Source of the DNA: Cyclobacteriaceae bacterium
Lineage (GTDB): Bacteria; Bacteroidota; Bacteroidia; Cytophagales; Cyclobacteriaceae
Length of the DNA: 64,000 bases
Assembly: GCA_028284125.1 (NCBI GenBank)
Contig: JANQSI010000013.1
Span: 310,001 to 374,000 of the forward strand
Direction of reading: 5' to 3'
Under the pieces are notes generated by a model, which did not search any database, was not told the DNA's origin, and saw only the letters and a program-made list of their open reading frames with translations. A program made the translations under genes and the position numbers. This document shows, piece by piece, positions 28,548-38,132 of this stretch; within the stretch, counting starts at the first letter, position 1, and every line of letters begins with the position of its first letter.

Positions 28548-29093
28548 ATGAATACTGAGACCGAGCATCAATATTTAGAAATCATTTCTGATTGCAAGGA
28601 TATTTTCGCCAAGAAGACCAAAGATTATGGAACAGCCTGGCGGATTCTTCGACTTCCATCTATTACTGATCAGATTTTGATAAAGGCTCAGCGCATTCGA
28701 TCCATTCAGGAAAAAGGAGAGCAAAAAGTTGGAGAGGATATTGGTAATGAATTCAAGGGAATCATTAACTATTGCATCATCGCACTGATTCAAATGCAAA
28801 TGAATGGCTCTGAAGAGACTGAAATTCCTTTTTCAGAATTGGAACCAATGTACGACCAGGCTTCCAAGGAGACACTTTCGTTATTAGCCAATAAAAATCA
28901 CGATTACGATGAGGCATGGCGAGATATGCGCGTTAGTTCTATGACCGACATTATCTTGATGAAACTCATGCGCGTGAAACAAATTGAAGACAATGCCGGT
29001 AAAACATTGATCTCAGAAGGAGTTGACGCCAATTACCAAGACATGATCAACTATTCTGTTTTTTGTTTGATAAAATTGAAAGAAGAGCAATGA
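28548..29093 (+). CDS. DUF1599 (MazG-like) protein with duplicated domain
   Basis: A 181-residue protein made of two similar halves. Each contains the DUF1599 pattern of an acidic/His-rich helix followed by a conserved Trp-Arg: KTKDYGTAWRILRLPSITDQ in the first and KNHDYDEAWRDMRVSSMTDI in the second. The fold belongs to the MazG-like all-alpha nucleotide pyrophosphohydrolase group; the substrate is unknown. It overlaps the downstream DoxX gene by 4 bp (ATGA). Confidence 0.85.
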   Translation: MNTETEHQYLEIISDCKDIFAKKTKDYGTAWRILRLPSITDQILIKAQRIRSIQEKGEQKVGEDIGNEFKGIINYCIIALIQMQMNGSEETEIPFSELEPMYDQASKETLSLLANKNHDYDEAWRDMRVSSMTDIILMKLMRVKQIEDNAGKTLISEGVDANYQDMINYSVFCLIKLKEEQ

Positions 29094-30178
29094 ATATAAT
29101 CAGGGAATTTGCCCGCTACGCCGTTGGTGGACTTTTCATTTTTTCAGGTCTGATCAAGGTGAATGATCCTGCAGGAACTGCGATCAAGCTGGAAGAATAC
29201 TTCGAAGTGTTTGCTTACGATATTGCTCCATTCTTTGAGTGGTTCGTTCCTGCAGCGCTCTTTCTAAGCGTATTTCTTAGTGTATTGGAAGTTGTTTTGG
29301 GAGTGGCTTTGATCTTGGGCTATCGAGTGAAAATTACTGCCTGGGTATTACTGGGAATAATCGTGTTTTTTACCTTCCTGACCTTTTACTCCGCGTATTT
29401 CAATAAAGTCACCGATTGTGGTTGTTTTGGGGATGCAATCAAACTCACTCCGTGGCAATCCTTTTACAAGGACATCATTTTGCTAGTTTTAATCGCTCTA
29501 ATCTTCTGGAAAAAAGACGAATATACTGGTTGGCTGAAGCCAATGATACGAGAAATAAGTGTAGGAGGAATAACAGTTATAATGACTGGAATCGCCATTT
29601 ATGCGATTATGCACCTGCCCTTCATTGATTTCAGGGCTTACAAAATCGGTGGACACATCCCAAGCCTAATGGAAGCCTCTGAACCTATCCGAACTGAATA
29701 TACAGTTGAAAAAGACGGGAAACGATACAAGTTTGAAAAGTATCCTACGGAGCCTGGCTATACATTCATCAAATCACGGACATTGAATCCTTGGGCAGAA
29801 CCAAAGATCACAGACTTAAGTGTCTGGAATGATGACGGTGAGTTCACCGATGATCTGTTGACCGGGAATAAACTAATCATTGTCATTCACGATGTGGAAA
29901 AGACATCAACCAAGAAAATTGATCGACTCAGAAATTTGACATTCAGAAATCCAAGTTTCGAAACCTGGATTTTGACATCTTCCGGATCGGCAGCTTTTGA
30001 AGAATTCAGACACAAACATCAGTTAGGGGCTCCTTACTTTTATGCTGATGCAACAGTCCTTAAAACCATAGTTCGATCTAATCCAGGCGTTTGGCTGATC
30101 AAAGATGGAATAGTCATAGACAAATGGCACTACAACGATACGCCACTCTCCGATGAGGTAGCAGAACTTCTTTTATGA
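29090..30178 (+). CDS. BT_3928-type DoxX/MauE membrane protein
   Basis: About 362 residues from the ATG at 29090, which overlaps the previous stop. Four membrane helices fill residues 1-145, with the conserved redox-like stretch VTDCGCFGDAIKL between them, and a fifth helix lies near 165. The C-terminal 180 residues look thioredoxin-like but lack a CxxC. Members of this family (annotated BT_3928) are Bacteroidota-specific, and the DoxX/MauE part suggests quinone- or thiol-linked redox work. aroK starts inside its stop codon. Confidence 0.82.
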   Translation: MNIIREFARYAVGGLFIFSGLIKVNDPAGTAIKLEEYFEVFAYDIAPFFEWFVPAALFLSVFLSVLEVVLGVALILGYRVKITAWVLLGIIVFFTFLTFYSAYFNKVTDCGCFGDAIKLTPWQSFYKDIILLVLIALIFWKKDEYTGWLKPMIREISVGGITVIMTGIAIYAIMHLPFIDFRAYKIGGHIPSLMEASEPIRTEYTVEKDGKRYKFEKYPTEPGYTFIKSRTLNPWAEPKITDLSVWNDDGEFTDDLLTGNKLIIVIHDVEKTSTKKIDRLRNLTFRNPSFETWILTSSGSAAFEEFRHKHQLGAPYFYADATVLKTIVRSNPGVWLIKDGIVIDKWHYNDTPLSDEVAELLL

Positions 30179-30645
30179 TTCAAAAGATCTTTTTGATTGG
30201 TTTACCAGGTGCAGGGAAAACCTTTATTGGAAAAAGGCTTGCAGCAGAAATTGATTTTCCATTCATTGATCTCGATGAAGAAATTGTGAAGTCAGAAGGA
30301 AGATCGATTCCTGAAATTTTTGAGAAAAGTGGCGAAAATCATTTTAGGGAACTGGAAAAAAAGCTTCTGAAAAAAGTTATCCAAGAAAAAAACCAATTCA
30401 TTTTAGCTGCAGGTGGCGGAACTCCATGCTTTTTTGACAACATGGATATCATGAATGACAATGGCGTCACCATTTTTATCAATACTTCAATTGAAGAAAT
30501 TCAAGAAAGGTTGAAAGGTGATGAAACAAGACCCTTAATGAAAAATAATAGTCTTGAGGAGCTATTGGAAAAAAGGAAACCGTGGTATGAAAGAGCTCAT
30601 CACACGGTTTCAAGCTACGCTCAAATAAGAAATCTTATTACTTAA
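30175..30645 (+). CDS. aroK: Shikimate kinase
   Basis: It phosphorylates shikimate in the aromatic amino-acid pathway. The 156 residues, slightly shorter than typical, show the P-loop GLPGAGKTFIGKRLA, the shikimate-binding FIDLDEEI and FRELEKKLL, the AAGGGTP loop and the lid DETRPLM. It overlaps the DoxX-type gene by 4 bp, so the three genes from 28548 are one operon. It converges on the outer-membrane gene with a 4-bp overlap. Confidence 0.95.
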   Translation: MIQKIFLIGLPGAGKTFIGKRLAAEIDFPFIDLDEEIVKSEGRSIPEIFEKSGENHFRELEKKLLKKVIQEKNQFILAAGGGTPCFFDNMDIMNDNGVTIFINTSIEEIQERLKGDETRPLMKNNSLEELLEKRKPWYERAHHTVSSYAQIRNLIT

Positions 30646-32174
30646 AAGGTCAAACCAAAAGTGACAGAAACGGAAGTGTTTCTAATATCCGTTTCAACGA
30701 TTGGTTGATCATTTGTAATTTCATAAGGAGTATACAGGGCAGCCGTTTCACTATTCACAACTGCAAAATCAAGGAAGTAATCTCTGGTTCTGTATCCAAA
30801 TCCAAAAGTAAGATTCGTCCGATCCTCAAGATCTGATCCCTTATATGGACTTGGGAACAATGCATATCCTGCTCTCAACCTGAAATTATCTATCCGGTAT
30901 TCCCCTCCAACCCGAACATTCATCACAGAAGTATAAATGTTATCAATGACGTTGTTATCCGCTGATTCAGAGAAATCATTGGAATTGATTTGTGCGTTGG
31001 AATAGTCTACGAACTCCAAATCTCCAGAAAGAAATCCATTGTTCCCAATAAACAGAGCTGTCCCAACAGACAGTCTCGAAGGAGTTCTCAGTCGATATTC
31101 CGAAACAAATAGATCACTACGGTAAGGATCAATCGTACTCAAATCAATGGTTGTTTCATCTCCGTTGACATCCGTTTCTGTAAACTCAGTACCCGCTTTC
31201 CAATTAGCATCTACATCGAAGAAGCTTTCTTCATCCAATGAAATAAAGGAAGGTGAAGTATAGCTAACCCCAATGGTCATGAATTCAACTGGTCGTATGA
31301 TTGTACCAAAATTGAAGTCAATTCCTGCTCCACGGACATCCAAGTCATCCACTAGCGAAATGCTGTTGATAAATGGTGCCGGCTCAAACTGATCCTCTAG
31401 AAAATTTCTTCTCATTCGATAGTTGAGGATTTGAACACCCATTCCACCTCCAAAATAAAGTTTGTCATCATAGTTGCCACCCCAGGCAATGTTCAACTGG
31501 TAGTGTGAACCTGATTCTCGCAATGTTTCGGACTGAACTGGAAATCCGGTAATAAATGAGTCGTAACCAGTAACATTATCATTTGTATCAAATGTCGGGT
31601 TTATCAAGTATTGATCATATGCTCCAAGCTCAAATCCACCCAAATCATTAGGATCGATTTGTCCAACATTTCCTAAAAATGAATCAATGACAGAGTTGTA
31701 GTCGTTGATTCCCTCGTAATTTCTTACCAATCGAAATCCATTTCTTCTGTTCAATGAAATACCAAGCGAGCCCCCTTTGAACTTATCATTGGTGTAATCA
31801 CCTTTTGTGAAATTGATGACTGTACCAATATTTGAAAAATTAAAGTTGTTCTTGAAAGACTCTTCCGAAGATCCGAAAAATCCTTGACTAGGAATGGTGA
31901 ATCTGGAATCTGTCGTATTGAAATCAAGAGAAGGAGTTACGGTAAACACACTTCGGTTAAAAAATCCCAATCCGGCGGGATTCGTCGCTATTGAACTCAA
32001 ATCGCCACCCAAAGCAGTCGCTGCACCACCAATTCCCTGAATCCTTGCCGTGCTTCCGTTCAGTGTATTTGACTGACTAAAGATCAACGCATCCTGGTAG
32101 TAACCGAATGGTCCTTGCTGAGCATTGGATACAACGGAATATGATATTAGAATGACTACTAGTAGCTTTTTCAT
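30642..32174 (-). CDS. Outer-membrane beta-barrel protein (OmpP1/FadL-like)
   Basis: A 510-residue protein with signal peptide (MKKLLVVILISYSVVSNAQ) and an N-terminal plug-like stretch rich in Gly/Ala (GSTARIQGIGGAATALGGDL, TNPAGLGFFNRS) that resembles the FadL/OmpP1 hatch. The rest is alternating aromatic beta-strands ending in a strand with terminal Phe (SVSVTFGLTF), the usual BAM signal. Transport of hydrophobic compounds is plausible; no substrate can be stated. Confidence 0.85.
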   Translation of the reverse strand: MKKLLVVILISYSVVSNAQQGPFGYYQDALIFSQSNTLNGSTARIQGIGGAATALGGDLSSIATNPAGLGFFNRSVFTVTPSLDFNTTDSRFTIPSQGFFGSSEESFKNNFNFSNIGTVINFTKGDYTNDKFKGGSLGISLNRRNGFRLVRNYEGINDYNSVIDSFLGNVGQIDPNDLGGFELGAYDQYLINPTFDTNDNVTGYDSFITGFPVQSETLRESGSHYQLNIAWGGNYDDKLYFGGGMGVQILNYRMRRNFLEDQFEPAPFINSISLVDDLDVRGAGIDFNFGTIIRPVEFMTIGVSYTSPSFISLDEESFFDVDANWKAGTEFTETDVNGDETTIDLSTIDPYRSDLFVSEYRLRTPSRLSVGTALFIGNNGFLSGDLEFVDYSNAQINSNDFSESADNNVIDNIYTSVMNVRVGGEYRIDNFRLRAGYALFPSPYKGSDLEDRTNLTFGFGYRTRDYFLDFAVVNSETAALYTPYEITNDQPIVETDIRNTSVSVTFGLTF

Positions 32175-32196
32175 GAGTCTTGAAATTTATCTGCTT

Positions 32197-33600
32197 TTAA
32201 TTGCCTCGTCTGCTTGAACTTCTTGAACTTGATCGGCTACTTGACCTTCCGGAAGATCTGCTTGAAGAGCTTCGAGAAGAAGACCTAACTGAGCCTGAGC
32301 TTCTAGAAGGTGAGGAAGACCTATAAGATCCCGAACTACTCCTACTTCTGGAAGAACCAGATCTGTAAGAGCCAGAGCTACTCCTACTTCGAGATGAATT
32401 CGAACGGACTGAACCTGAACTGCTTCTACTCCTGCTCGACCCTGACCTTACATTCCCAGAACTACTTCTAGAAGAGTTAGACCCTCGAACGGAACCAGAC
32501 CTGTTTCTTGAGCTCGATCCATTTGAATTCGGAGTATACGATCTATTTCTAGAATTAGAAGTTCCACTATACCTGCTGGAATTTGATCGGTTGATTCCAT
32601 CTGAAATCGTCCGATTTCTTGAAGCATTTGTACTACTAACTCTTCCATCGGAATTGGAAATTCTTGAATTCCTTCTGGACTGCTCCAAATATCTAGCTTG
32701 AGTTCTACTATAATCTCTCGTGTCAATCGAACTCTCACCTGCGACACCTCTCACATTCCTGGTACGGCCAGAAGATGAAACTGCACCTCCACGAGAATTT
32801 CTCGGACCTCTCACCACATTTCTTCCTATCCGCTCACTTCTCAGGTAGGTTCTATGAAATCGATTTCCATAAAATCCTCCATAAAAAGCCCCTGCAAAAC
32901 GATTACCGTAGAAAGGAGGGCACCAAAACGGATCGTAAAATCCACCCCAGCCAAATCCTGCATTCCATGGATTGTTCCAGCCCCAGCCAAAACCTCCGCC
33001 CCAGAATGGGTCCCAGAAAGGATCATAGAATCCTCCACCCCAGCCGAATCCTCCGCCCCAGCCGAACGAATTCCAACCCCAGCCCCAACCAATTGATAAG
33101 GAAAGTCCCGGTCTAAAGCCCCAAGGTCTAAATCTATTCCAGTTGTTAAACCTCCAAGGGTCATCGTAATAGTAGTTATTTACGACAACTGGCTCTTGTT
33201 GAAAACCATCATCGTAATACTCTTGCTGATAAGTATCTTGAGGATTCGAAAAATTCGCGTTCGATTGAACCGCGTTTGCATTAGGTGCATCCTCTGTATT
33301 TCTATATCGATCAATTGCCTCTTGACTAACCTCATCAGTATAATCTTCCGACAATGTGCTGTTTTGAGCTATCTGTCTACTCAAAAAAGAAGACGACTGC
33401 TCTTGAGCTGGAGAAGATGATTGCAATGGTGCCAAAGAAGGCGACTGCACTGGTGCTGTGAGAACTTCTTCTTTCTCAACAGGCTTTACTTTTTTTCTGT
33501 CCTTTTTCGAGAAATACAAGTCATCGTATTCCTGCGCATTAGATGCAAAAGCAGCTGTGATTAGGACAGTTAGAATAAGGAGTTTGCTGTAAGTTCTCAT
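32197..33600 (-). CDS. Secreted low-complexity protein: Gly/Trp core and Arg/Ser tail
   Basis: About 467 residues from the ATG at 33600 after a signal peptide (ILTVLITAAFASNAQ). Residues about 30-150 are Gln/Ser/Asn-rich, about 150-250 form a Gly/Trp/Phe block (repeats like FGWGGGFYDPFWDPFW), and the last 200 residues are an Arg/Ser/Gly repeat (SRSRSSSGSVRSGSS). I recognise no domain; similar proteins occur in Bacteroidota without known function. The basic tail and aromatic core suggest a structural or surface protein. Composition is unlike its neighbours. Confidence 0.8.
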   Translation of the reverse strand: MRTYSKLLILTVLITAAFASNAQEYDDLYFSKKDRKKVKPVEKEEVLTAPVQSPSLAPLQSSSPAQEQSSSFLSRQIAQNSTLSEDYTDEVSQEAIDRYRNTEDAPNANAVQSNANFSNPQDTYQQEYYDDGFQQEPVVVNNYYYDDPWRFNNWNRFRPWGFRPGLSLSIGWGWGWNSFGWGGGFGWGGGFYDPFWDPFWGGGFGWGWNNPWNAGFGWGGFYDPFWCPPFYGNRFAGAFYGGFYGNRFHRTYLRSERIGRNVVRGPRNSRGGAVSSSGRTRNVRGVAGESSIDTRDYSRTQARYLEQSRRNSRISNSDGRVSSTNASRNRTISDGINRSNSSRYSGTSNSRNRSYTPNSNGSSSRNRSGSVRGSNSSRSSSGNVRSGSSRSRSSSGSVRSNSSRSRSSSGSYRSGSSRSRSSSGSYRSSSPSRSSGSVRSSSRSSSSRSSGRSSSRSSSRSSSRRGN

Positions 33601-33747
33601 AATCACCAGATTTTAATTATTAAACCATTCTTAAAGACGATCAGTTTCATACCTGAACTTATATTTGCCGTCTTTTAGATACTATACTGGCATAAATGCA
33701 AACACTATACCAAAATCTGAAATTGATCTTTAAATACTAAAATAAGA

Positions 33748-33786
33748 TCAAAAAGTCTGCTCAAAGTGCTGGTATGGACTTTTTGA
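33748..33786 (+). promoter_or_regulatory. Perfect inverted repeat in the proS leader
   Basis: TCAAAAAGTC (33748-33757) and GACTTTTTGA (33777-33786) are perfect 10-bp arms separated by 19 nt, ending 16 bp before the proS ATG. The transcript could fold into a hairpin with U-rich right arm, a possible attenuator or protein site. Confidence 0.45.
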
Positions 33787-33802
33787 AGAAAAAAATTAAA
33801 AA

Positions 33803-35272
33803 ATGGCTAAAGCAATTCCTACTCGTGACGAGGACTATTCACTTTGGTACAATGAGCTTGTAAAAAAAGCCGGGTTGGCTGAAAATTCACAAGTTCGTGG
33901 GTGTATGGTCATCAAGCCGTATGGTTTTGCCATATGGGAAAAAATGCAGCGTCAACTTGATCAGATGTTTAAGGACACTGGACATGAAAATGCTTATTTC
34001 CCATTGTTCATCCCCAAATCATTTTTGAGCAGAGAAGCCGATCACGTGGAAGGTTTCGCTAAAGAATGTGCTGTTGTCACTCATTACCGACTGAAAACGG
34101 ATGAGGACAAAAAAGGAGTAGTCGTTGATCCGGATGCCAAGCTTGAAGAAGAGCTGATTGTGAGACCTACTTCTGAAACGGTCATTTGGGATTCGTACAA
34201 AAACTGGATCCAGTCTTATCGAGATCTTCCATTGAAAATAAATCAGTGGGCCAATGTGGTGCGCTGGGAACTACGTACTCGTTTGTTCCTTCGAACGGCC
34301 GAATTTCTCTGGCAAGAAGGTCATACCGCTCATGCTACCCAACAAGAAGCGGTTGAAGAAACAGAGCAGATGCTTGGAGTCTACGCAGACTTTGTAGAAA
34401 ACTTCATGGCGGTCCCAGTTATTAAAGGAGTGAAAACGCCAAGTGAACGTTTTGCCGGTGCGGTTGAGACGTATTGTATTGAAGCGATGATGCAAGACAA
34501 AAAAGCGCTTCAGTCTGGAACTTCTCATTTCTTGGGACAAAATTTCGCGAAGGCTTTTAATGTGACTTTTGCATCCAAAGAGGGAAAAGAAGAGTTTGTT
34601 TGGGGCACCTCGTGGGGAGTAAGTACCCGACTAATGGGAGCTTTGATCATGGCGCACTCTGACGATGATGGTTTGGTGCTACCTCCAAAGTTGGCTCCAA
34701 TCCAGGTTGTGATTGTTCCTATTTATAAGACAGATGAGGAACTATCCAAAATCACCGAGGTGGTTGACAAAATATCTTCTGACCTTAAGGCGAACGGAAT
34801 TTCTGTAAAATTCGATGACAGAGATACGCACAAGCCAGGATGGAAATTTGCGGAGTACGAACTGAAGGGAGTTCCCGCTCGAATTGCTATTGGCCCAAGA
34901 GATTTGGAAAATGGAACTCTTGAAATCGCACGAAGGGACACCAAAGAAAAATCAATTGTTGAATTAGAAAATGTGCTGAATTATATCAAGGATTTACTTG
35001 ATGAAATGCAGAAATCTATCTTCAATAAAGCATTAGATTTCAGAAATGAAAATACCTATGAAGCTAACTCGTATGATGAGTTCAAAGAGTTGGTAGAAAA
35101 AGGGTTTGTTTATGCACATTGGGACGGGACGGACGAAACCGAAGAAAAGATAAAAGAAGAGACGAAAGCAACAATAAGATGTATCCCATTGGATCAAAAA
35201 AAAGAGGATGGAAAATGCGTTTTTTCAGGAAATCCATCAATAGGCAGGGTACTTTTTGCAAAAGCATACTGA
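33803..35272 (+). CDS. proS: Prolyl-tRNA synthetase (short, type 3)
   Basis: It charges tRNA-Pro. The 489-residue length and lack of the bacterial editing insertion identify the short archaeal/eukaryote-like ProS used by most Bacteroidota. Class II motifs are visible: [40 protein letters not shown] (motif 2) and [15 protein letters not shown] (motif 3). A C-terminal zinc-ribbon-like end ([20 protein letters not shown]) is partly degenerate. A 202-bp leader precedes it. Confidence 0.96.
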   Translation: MAKAIPTRDEDYSLWYNELVKKAGLAENSQVRGCMVIKPYGFAIWEKMQRQLDQMFKDTGHENAYFPLFIPKSFLSREADHVEGFAKECAVVTHYRLKTDEDKKGVVVDPDAKLEEELIVRPTSETVIWDSYKNWIQSYRDLPLKINQWANVVRWELRTRLFLRTAEFLWQEGHTAHATQQEAVEETEQMLGVYADFVENFMAVPVIKGVKTPSERFAGAVETYCIEAMMQDKKALQSGTSHFLGQNFAKAFNVTFASKEGKEEFVWGTSWGVSTRLMGALIMAHSDDDGLVLPPKLAPIQVVIVPIYKTDEELSKITEVVDKISSDLKANGISVKFDDRDTHKPGWKFAEYELKGVPARIAIGPRDLENGTLEIARRDTKEKSIVELENVLNYIKDLLDEMQKSIFNKALDFRNENTYEANSYDEFKELVEKGFVYAHWDGTDETEEKIKEETKATIRCIPLDQKKEDGKCVFSGNPSIGRVLFAKAY

Positions 35273-35321
35273 AAAACTTAGATCAAACAGATAGCTTTGG
35301 CTATCAAATTTTGAAAACATT

Positions 35322-35792
35322 TTGGATTGGATCACGGTTATAGGACTCGTTCTCTTCGGCATTATCTTAGTAGTTGCTGAGGTCATCTTTGTGCCCGGGA
35401 CTACTATAGTAGGGATTCTTGGAGTCTTATTTAGTGGTTATGGAATTTACCTTGGGTATCAAAATTTTGGGGCCACAACTGGGACTATCTTTCTGGTTTC
35501 AACGCTCCTGTTAAATACAGTTGCGTTGGTAGTTGCTTTTAAAGGAAAATCCTGGGAACGATTTTCGCTGAAAAGTTCTATGACGGGAAAATTCAATCAA
35601 GATCAGAACCTTAGCTTAAAAGCGGGTGATAAAGGCATGTCTATTTCCTCATTAAAGCCCATAGGAAAGGCCTTATTTGATAACGAAGAGGTCGAAGTGA
35701 GTTCCAATGGCGGCTATATCAACGAAAATGTTGAAATTGAAATTTTGCGAATCGAATCGAAAAAAATATTTGTACAACCTGTAAATCAGTAA
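35322..35792 (+). CDS. NfeD-like membrane protein
   Basis: A 156-residue protein with three hydrophobic helices at the N-terminus ([18 protein letters not shown]) and a C-terminal OB-fold domain, the short NfeD layout without protease. It is followed 4 bp later by floA; NfeD-flotillin pairs organise membrane microdomains. The start is probably the TTG at 35322. Confidence 0.88.
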   Translation: MDWITVIGLVLFGIILVVAEVIFVPGTTIVGILGVLFSGYGIYLGYQNFGATTGTIFLVSTLLLNTVALVVAFKGKSWERFSLKSSMTGKFNQDQNLSLKAGDKGMSISSLKPIGKALFDNEEVEVSSNGGYINENVEIEILRIESKKIFVQPVNQ

Positions 35793-35796
35793 TGTC

Positions 35797-36816
35797 ATGG
35801 GAAGCAGTATGATGCTTATTCTTTTAGTTTTTGGGGGGATTATTCTCTTTTTTATCTTTCTCTATTTCGTACCAGTCAATCTCTGGATCACAGCCGTTTT
35901 CTCAGGCGTGAGAGTGGGGCTTCTAGAGTTGGTATTCATGCGAATCAGAAAAGTTCCTCCGTCGATTATTGTGAACTCCTTGATCAACGCAACCAAAGCG
36001 GGACTTTTGACAGTAGAAGAGGAAGGTGGTACTCGGCGACAGTTCAAAACACAAGAATTGGAAGCACATTACCTAGCAGGTGGAAACGTCCCCCAAGTCA
36101 TTACTGCTTTGATATCAGCAGACAAAGCCAATATTGAATTAACCTTTAAACAAGCAACCGCAATCGATCTAGCAGGTCGTGATGTATTTGAAGCTGTACA
36201 GGTATCTGTGAACCCAAAGGTAATCAACACACCCTCTGTTGCAGCTGTAGCGGCTGATGGCATCCAATTGGTAGCCAAAGCAAGGGTTACTATCCGAGCC
36301 AACATCAAGCAGCTGGTTGGTGGTGCCGGTGAAGAGACCATCTTAGCAAGAGTTGGGGAAGGTATTGTAACCTCTGTTGGTTCAGCGGCTACACACAAAG
36401 AAGTCCTCGAAAATCCTGATAAGATTTCTAAGCTGGTATTACAAAGAGGACTTGATGCGGGAACTGCATTCGAAATCCTTTCCATTGATATTGCAGATGT
36501 TGACGTGGGAGCAAACATCGGAGCAAAACTTCAGACCGATCAAGCTTCTGCCGACTTAAAAGTTGCAGAAGCTAAAGCTGAGGAGAGAAGAGCGATGGCG
36601 GTTGCTGAAGAGCAAGAGATGTTAGCAAAAGCGCAGGAAGCGAGAGCGAAAGTAATTTTGGCTGAAGCTGAAGTTCCAAAAGCAATTGCAGAAGCATTCA
36701 GAGGTGGTAATTTGGGAATTATGGATTACTACAAATTCCAGAACATTGAAGCTGACACGGATATGAGAAGTTCGATCGCTGGTACTGGAAAAAAAGGTGG
36801 CAAGAAAAAAGATTGA
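35797..36816 (+). CDS. floA: Flotillin-like protein FloA
   Basis: A 339-residue membrane scaffold protein: an N-terminal hydrophobic hairpin ([20 protein letters not shown]), then the SPFH/UPF0365 domain with typical phrases ([38 protein letters not shown]-like region at about 165-185) and an Ala/Glu-rich C-terminal coiled coil ([20 protein letters not shown]). It forms detergent-resistant membrane patches with NfeD. A strong terminator follows. Confidence 0.95.
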   Translation: MGSSMMLILLVFGGIILFFIFLYFVPVNLWITAVFSGVRVGLLELVFMRIRKVPPSIIVNSLINATKAGLLTVEEEGGTRRQFKTQELEAHYLAGGNVPQVITALISADKANIELTFKQATAIDLAGRDVFEAVQVSVNPKVINTPSVAAVAADGIQLVAKARVTIRANIKQLVGGAGEETILARVGEGIVTSVGSAATHKEVLENPDKISKLVLQRGLDAGTAFEILSIDIADVDVGANIGAKLQTDQASADLKVAEAKAEERRAMAVAEEQEMLAKAQEARAKVILAEAEVPKAIAEAFRGGNLGIMDYYKFQNIEADTDMRSSIAGTGKKGGKKKD

Positions 36817-36837
36817 GTTTTGATGAGAATTAGTTTG

Positions 36838-36864
36838 AAGCCTTGAGAGATCAAGGCTTTTTTT
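36838..36864 (+). terminator. Rho-independent terminator of nfeD-floA
   Basis: AAGCCTTG (36838-36845) pairs with CAAGGCTT (36852-36859) around a 6-nt loop and runs into a T tract to 36864, 22 bp after the floA stop. Confidence 0.85.
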
Positions 36865-36890
36865 GTGGCCCAGTAAATAATAAGTCACAT

Positions 36891-36963
36891 GTCATGCTGA
36901 ACTTGTTTCAGCATCTTCAATAGATAACTGCACTGGAAGACCCTGAAACAAGTTCAGGGTGAT
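36891..36963. repeat. Dispersed-type inverted repeat CTGAACTTGTTTCAG
   Basis: Arms at 36891-36918 and 36936-36963 are inverted copies around CTGAACTTGTTTCAG, with about five mismatches in 28 bp and a 17-bp spacer. As far as I recall this CCCTGAAACAAGTTCAGGGT sequence is a widespread intergenic element in Bacteroidota. No gene lies in it. Confidence 0.65.
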
Positions 36964-36995
36964 GGGGTGGTGATTATTCGGCCTGTGGAAAGGGA

Positions 36996-37034
36996 CGTCA
37001 AGATTCCTTCGCTCTTTTATCGCTCGCAATGACG
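36996..37034. repeat. Short intergenic repeat with CGTCA/TGACG ends
   Basis: A 39-bp segment bounded by CGTCA and TGACG contains TTCCTTCGCTC and GCTCGCAATGACG, similar to a second dispersed intergenic element common in Bacteroidota. It sits 17 bp downstream of the DinB-family gene stop. Confidence 0.45.
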
Positions 37035-37050
37035 CAAGTAAATATCTAAG

Positions 37051-37668
37051 TCAATCGTCCCAGGTGAAATCGCCTTCTTTTTCTATGGCTTGCTTAATGT
37101 GAGCTAAATGATGATTGGAGTGCCAGGCGTATAAACCAATCAACCAACTCAAGGTCAGACTTCCCTCATATTCTGGATGACGAAATGTTCGATTCCAGTC
37201 ATCAGAAATGGTATCTCTTAAAAGGATATTCAAACGTTCGTGAACTCCATCTAAAATCATAAGTGAAGTGGAAACTTCAGGATTGTTGGCATCTGGCATT
37301 TCCGCCCACAGTTTTTCGTCGAATGGACGAACTGTGGGGTTTTCCTCTGTCATGATCAACTTGAATCGCGAAAAACAATTCATATGGCTATCTGCCAAAT
37401 GATGAACTACTTGCTTGATCGTCCAACCTTTTGGACGATAGGCCCAATCCAGGCATTCGTACGAAAGATTTTCAACGAGCTTTCTTAGCTTCTTCGGAAG
37501 GTTTTCCAATGCATCCATCCACTCGGTGATAATTTCTTGATCAATTACTTCCGGAGTTCGGTATTTCCCCTCCGGATACTTAAGTTGTTCTAATTCCACA
37601 AATGGTTTGTTTGCTTCGAAATTACTTCGGTTTTTTGAAGATGGGAACGGTACTACACGGTTCTCCAT
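37051..37668 (-). CDS. DinB-family putative metal-dependent hydrolase / thiol transferase (YfiT-like)
   Basis: A four-helix DinB_2 protein of 205 residues from the ATG at 37668; a GTG at 37599 would remove the 47-bp overlap with DUF2480 and start nearer the conserved region (ELEQLKYPEGKYRTPEVI). Metal-binding histidines are present in VHHLADSH and in WHSNHHLAH. The family includes bacillithiol S-transferases such as YfiT. No toxin or thiol pathway gene lies nearby to specify the substrate. Confidence 0.85.
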   Translation of the reverse strand: MENRVVPFPSSKNRSNFEANKPFVELEQLKYPEGKYRTPEVIDQEIITEWMDALENLPKKLRKLVENLSYECLDWAYRPKGWTIKQVVHHLADSHMNCFSRFKLIMTEENPTVRPFDEKLWAEMPDANNPEVSTSLMILDGVHERLNILLRDTISDDWNRTFRHPEYEGSLTLSWLIGLYAWHSNHHLAHIKQAIEKEGDFTWDD

Positions 37669-38131
37669 ACATCAGGCTGGAAACTTTTGGTAGCAGTGCG
37701 TTGGTAAGTTGAGTGTAGGCATATTCTTTGTTTTCTACCGATCCACATCCTTTGATCACGACCTTGGCATTTTCAAAATCCTGACTCTCCATGCATTTTT
37801 CTATCGCCTGATCAATTCGCTTTTTCTCAATCTCCTCTTCATCTCCAAAAACCACCAAATTGGTGTAATCCTTTAATGTGGAAGCCAATAACATATAGGC
37901 CCAGATTGGAACGATCGCATCACTAGAGCAAACTAAACCCACATTCTTATTTTCATAAGACGCCCAGTCATTTGTTTTGATAAAATCTCTGAAATCCTTT
38001 TCTTTCAAAATCAGCCCTTGGAACAAAACATCTTTTAGATCGAAAATTCTATTCTCCCCATTGTGCAAAAATTCCTCCAGGTCAATGGAAACAAGCGGAC
38101 TCTTGGCTACTCGATTGACTATCTCTTCCAT
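37622..38131 (-). CDS. DUF2480 family protein
   Basis: A 169-residue soluble protein with recognisable DUF2480 features (SPLVSIDLEEFLHNGENRIF at the start; VVIKGCGSVENKEYAYTQL near the end). The family is Bacteroidota-specific and uncharacterised. It is one base from the tsaB stop and overlaps the DinB gene, so tsaB-DUF2480-DinB form one transcription unit. Confidence 0.85.
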   Translation of the reverse strand: MEEIVNRVAKSPLVSIDLEEFLHNGENRIFDLKDVLFQGLILKEKDFRDFIKTNDWASYENKNVGLVCSSDAIVPIWAYMLLASTLKDYTNLVVFGDEEEIEKKRIDQAIEKCMESQDFENAKVVIKGCGSVENKEYAYTQLTNALLPKVSSLMYGEPCSTVPIFKKPK

Positions 38132-38132
38132 T

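Noticed and set aside
32775-33116. Frames in both directions across the Gly/Trp-rich region
   Set aside because: Low-complexity codons keep alternative frames open; only the minus-strand frame has a signal peptide and a sensible start.
33601-33802. T-box riboswitch in the proS leader
   Set aside because: No T-box sequence or specifier-loop structure could be found, only a simple 10-bp stem.
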